NCBI RefSeq assembly: GCF_947492405.1
Contig: NZ_CANLMP010000001.1
Coordinates: 434,001 to 498,000, forward strand
Length of the DNA: 64,000 nt
Direction of reading: 5' to 3'
Source: an uncultured Aquimarina sp.
Lineage (GTDB): Bacteria; Bacteroidota; Bacteroidia; Flavobacteriales; Flavobacteriaceae
The notes beneath the pieces were generated by a model that did not search any database, was not told the DNA's origin, and was given only the letters and a program-made list of their open reading frames with translations. Positions 62,756 to 64,000 of the stretch are shown piece by piece; position 1 is the first letter of the stretch, and each line of letters opens with the position of its first letter. The translations under genes were made by a program, and so were the position numbers.

Positions 62756-63529
62756 TCAATACACTATTGGAATTTCCTTTCCAGTAATCCAACTTTTTAA
62801 AAGTTGTTCGTTTGTACTAATTTCTGCAAGATAAAACATATTGTAGGAAGCAAAAACAGGAGAGTCTTCAATTTTTTCGATTTCCACTCCTTTATAATCC
62901 ATATAGTTTGAATGAATTAAATACAGTTCTTCATTTTCTTTAAGAATATATCCAACGTGGCTAGCATCAAATCCAATAAAATGGATTCCGTTTTTTAAGC
63001 TTTTATGAATCATCAAGATATTTTCTTCTATAGAACTTTCAGCAATTTCAATTACTTTAGTATTTAGCGCTAAACTTTTTGCTTCGTTTACTGGAGATTG
63101 TTGAGCTAATTTATATCGGTTTAAGTTTAATCCTGTATGTTTTAGGGTCGTTGAGACAAAGTATCCACAAGCGATTTTTCCTTTCCTTGGGATTGAGGTA
63201 TGCCCTTCAAACGACCATTCAGTTCCTTCCCAAAAAGGAATTATTCTATTGATCAAAGAGTGCTTAAAAACGTTAGATAGCGAGTCAATTGATATTTCTT
63301 TGTTTTTTAGTTTGAGCTTTTCATTTTTAATTTGACTTTTTACTAATTCATAACTTTTAAGCGAATCATTTTCCGATTTTAATTCTTTAAGAGTTTGGAT
63401 AAAGTTCTTTTTTGTTACATCAATAACTTGTGTTGTACTATTTTCAGGCATATTCGAAGCTCCTTTACCATTCTGACCAATACATCCAAAGTGCATCAGT
63501 ATGAATATTACCAAAATAAGTTTACTCAT
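62756..63529 (-). CDS. Lipoprotein with NlpC/P60-like domain
   Basis: A 257-residue lipoprotein: lipobox HFGC (Cys16) and an early low-complexity linker. The C-terminal half (about 95-257) has the circularly reminiscent NlpC/P60 pattern: WEGTEWSFEGHTSIP, Cys nucleophile C121 in IACGYFVSTTL, and a His candidate H191 in ASHVGYIL. This suggests a cysteine amidase acting on cell-wall peptides, but the family assignment is by pattern only. It has no close operon partner. Located near the window end. Confidence 0.6.
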   Translation of the reverse strand: MSKLILVIFILMHFGCIGQNGKGASNMPENSTTQVIDVTKKNFIQTLKELKSENDSLKSYELVKSQIKNEKLKLKNKEISIDSLSNVFKHSLINRIIPFWEGTEWSFEGHTSIPRKGKIACGYFVSTTLKHTGLNLNRYKLAQQSPVNEAKSLALNTKVIEIAESSIEENILMIHKSLKNGIHFIGFDASHVGYILKENEELYLIHSNYMDYKGVEIEKIEDSPVFASYNMFYLAEISTNEQLLKSWITGKEIPIVY

Positions 63530-63576
63530 TTTTTATCTGTAGTTATTGTTGCTCTTTTGATTAAACTCGAGTTTTA

Positions 63577-64000
63577 TTATTTTTTATCTGTCTTGAATCC
63601 ATAAATAGTAGTTTGCATTCCAGCAATTTTCCATTTTCCATCTACTTTTTCCATAAGTCTTGTTTCCCGTTTCAGTCCACGTAGCGAGTCCTGTTGTTCA
63701 TAAGTCACCCAAGCTCCTTTTCCATAAAGTCTTACATCAATTTTGTCCAACAATTTGGGTAAAGGTTCAGGTTCTGGATGTTCTTCAATAAACGTTTTTA
63801 CAAATTGACTTATTTCATTCCAACCTACAGACTCAGAAAAAGTATTATCCACAAAGTCAATATAGGTTTTCGTGATATTAGGGTCGTGTACCCATTTATC
63901 TTTCCATTCCTTGTAATTTCTTTGAAAAGCAGCTTTTGTCTCGTTATTAAGAGTTTCTAAAATAGCTTTTTTTTCGTTTTCAATATCGATTTCCGGATGT
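63577..64000 (-). CDS. NTF2-like protein, 5' end outside window
   Basis: A partial gene; its reading frame is open to position 64000 and continues beyond the window, so the N-terminus is not visible. The visible 140 residues resemble an NTF2/SnoaL-type domain: AFQRNYKEWKDKWVHDPN, SVGWNEISQFVKTFIEE, then VRLYGKGAWVTYEQ and VDGKWKIAGMQTTIYG at the end. Proteins of this type bind small ligands or act as accessory domains. A start at GTG 63852 is possible but would cut the conserved first helix. Confidence 0.7.
   Translation of the reverse strand, partial: HPEIDIENEKKAILETLNNETKAAFQRNYKEWKDKWVHDPNITKTYIDFVDNTFSESVGWNEISQFVKTFIEEHPEPEPLPKLLDKIDVRLYGKGAWVTYEQQDSLRGLKRETRLMEKVDGKWKIAGMQTTIYGFKTDKK

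Noticed and set aside
1..64000. CRISPR arrays, tRNA genes, rRNA and prophage genes
   Set aside because: I looked through the gene-free intervals and saw no regularly spaced repeats, tRNA-like cloverleaf with conserved TTCGAAT core, or phage/transposase proteins; a tRNA scan would settle it.

Overview
The window is low-GC chromosomal DNA from a member of the Bacteroidota, most likely a marine Flavobacteriia (an Aquimarina-like genus is a guess from overall look, not a demonstrated assignment). The pointers are promoter -7 boxes of the form TAnnTTTG with a TTG about 19 bases upstream, few Shine-Dalgarno sequences, Bacteroidota-restricted families (DUF2911, DUF4494, DUF3667, PorT-like beta-barrels), and a bacillithiol gene (bshA). 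Apart from one defence gene, the content is mostly housekeeping. No rRNA, tRNA, CRISPR array, transposase, integrase or prophage gene was seen.

Layout. 1-12 kb: a START-like protein, an aquaporin, a DUF2911 lipid-or-envelope protein, a Gfo/Idh oxidoreductase, fabG, a membrane VWA protein next to a prohibitin, a TPR hybrid histidine kinase, and an envelope pair (helix-hairpin-helix membrane protein plus OmpA protein). 12.2-22.9 kb: a complete histidine operon (hisG-D-C-B-H-A-F-IE) preceded by an 18-codon leader with four consecutive His codons and a transcription terminator, a classical attenuator. Five unrelated genes (GNAT acetyltransferase, zinc-ribbon DUF3667 protein, DUF2167 membrane protein, four-helix-bundle/IVP protein, DinB protein) and several palindromes are threaded between the his genes. 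23-29 kb: rpsA, then pyrR-pyrB, a small conserved protein, a thioredoxin-like protein, rnz and pdxH. 29-38 kb: a large OmpA/DUF11 protein, sixA-ppk-ppx (polyphosphate), an outer membrane barrel, a first MiaE-type hydroxylase, and dnaX.

38.5-47 kb: the RNase P RNA gene, a Shedu-type (DUF4263) antiphage nuclease immediately behind it, bshA, two sister outer membrane barrels, and a divergent cluster made of a DUF1338 (HglS-type 2-oxoadipate dioxygenase/decarboxylase) gene, an Lrp/AsnC regulator and a 974-residue FAD/Fe-S dehydrogenase of the D-2-hydroxyglutarate type. Together these could carry 2-oxoadipate through D-2-hydroxyglutarate to 2-oxoglutarate, the end of a lysine catabolic route. 47-54 kb: a Cys-rich lipoprotein, DUF4494 protein, a serine hydrolase, a second MiaE paralogue, a class III nucleotide cyclase and lpxH. 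54-60 kb: a glucoside/gluconate cluster comprising a GH3 beta-glucosidase lipoprotein, a gluconokinase-6-phosphogluconate dehydrogenase fusion and a GntP permease; a candidate 45-codon double-glycine peptide follows. 60-64 kb: a membrane AraC regulator, VanW protein, methyltransferase, an NlpC-like lipoprotein and a 5'-truncated NTF2-like gene running off the window.

The most distinctive features are the his attenuator with its interrupted operon, the four-helix-bundle gene flanked by inverted repeats inside that operon, the HglS-Lrp-dehydrogenase cluster, the gntK-gnd fusion, the Shedu gene behind rnpB, and a small GG-peptide gene. All family names come from recognising motifs by eye; no database search was run.
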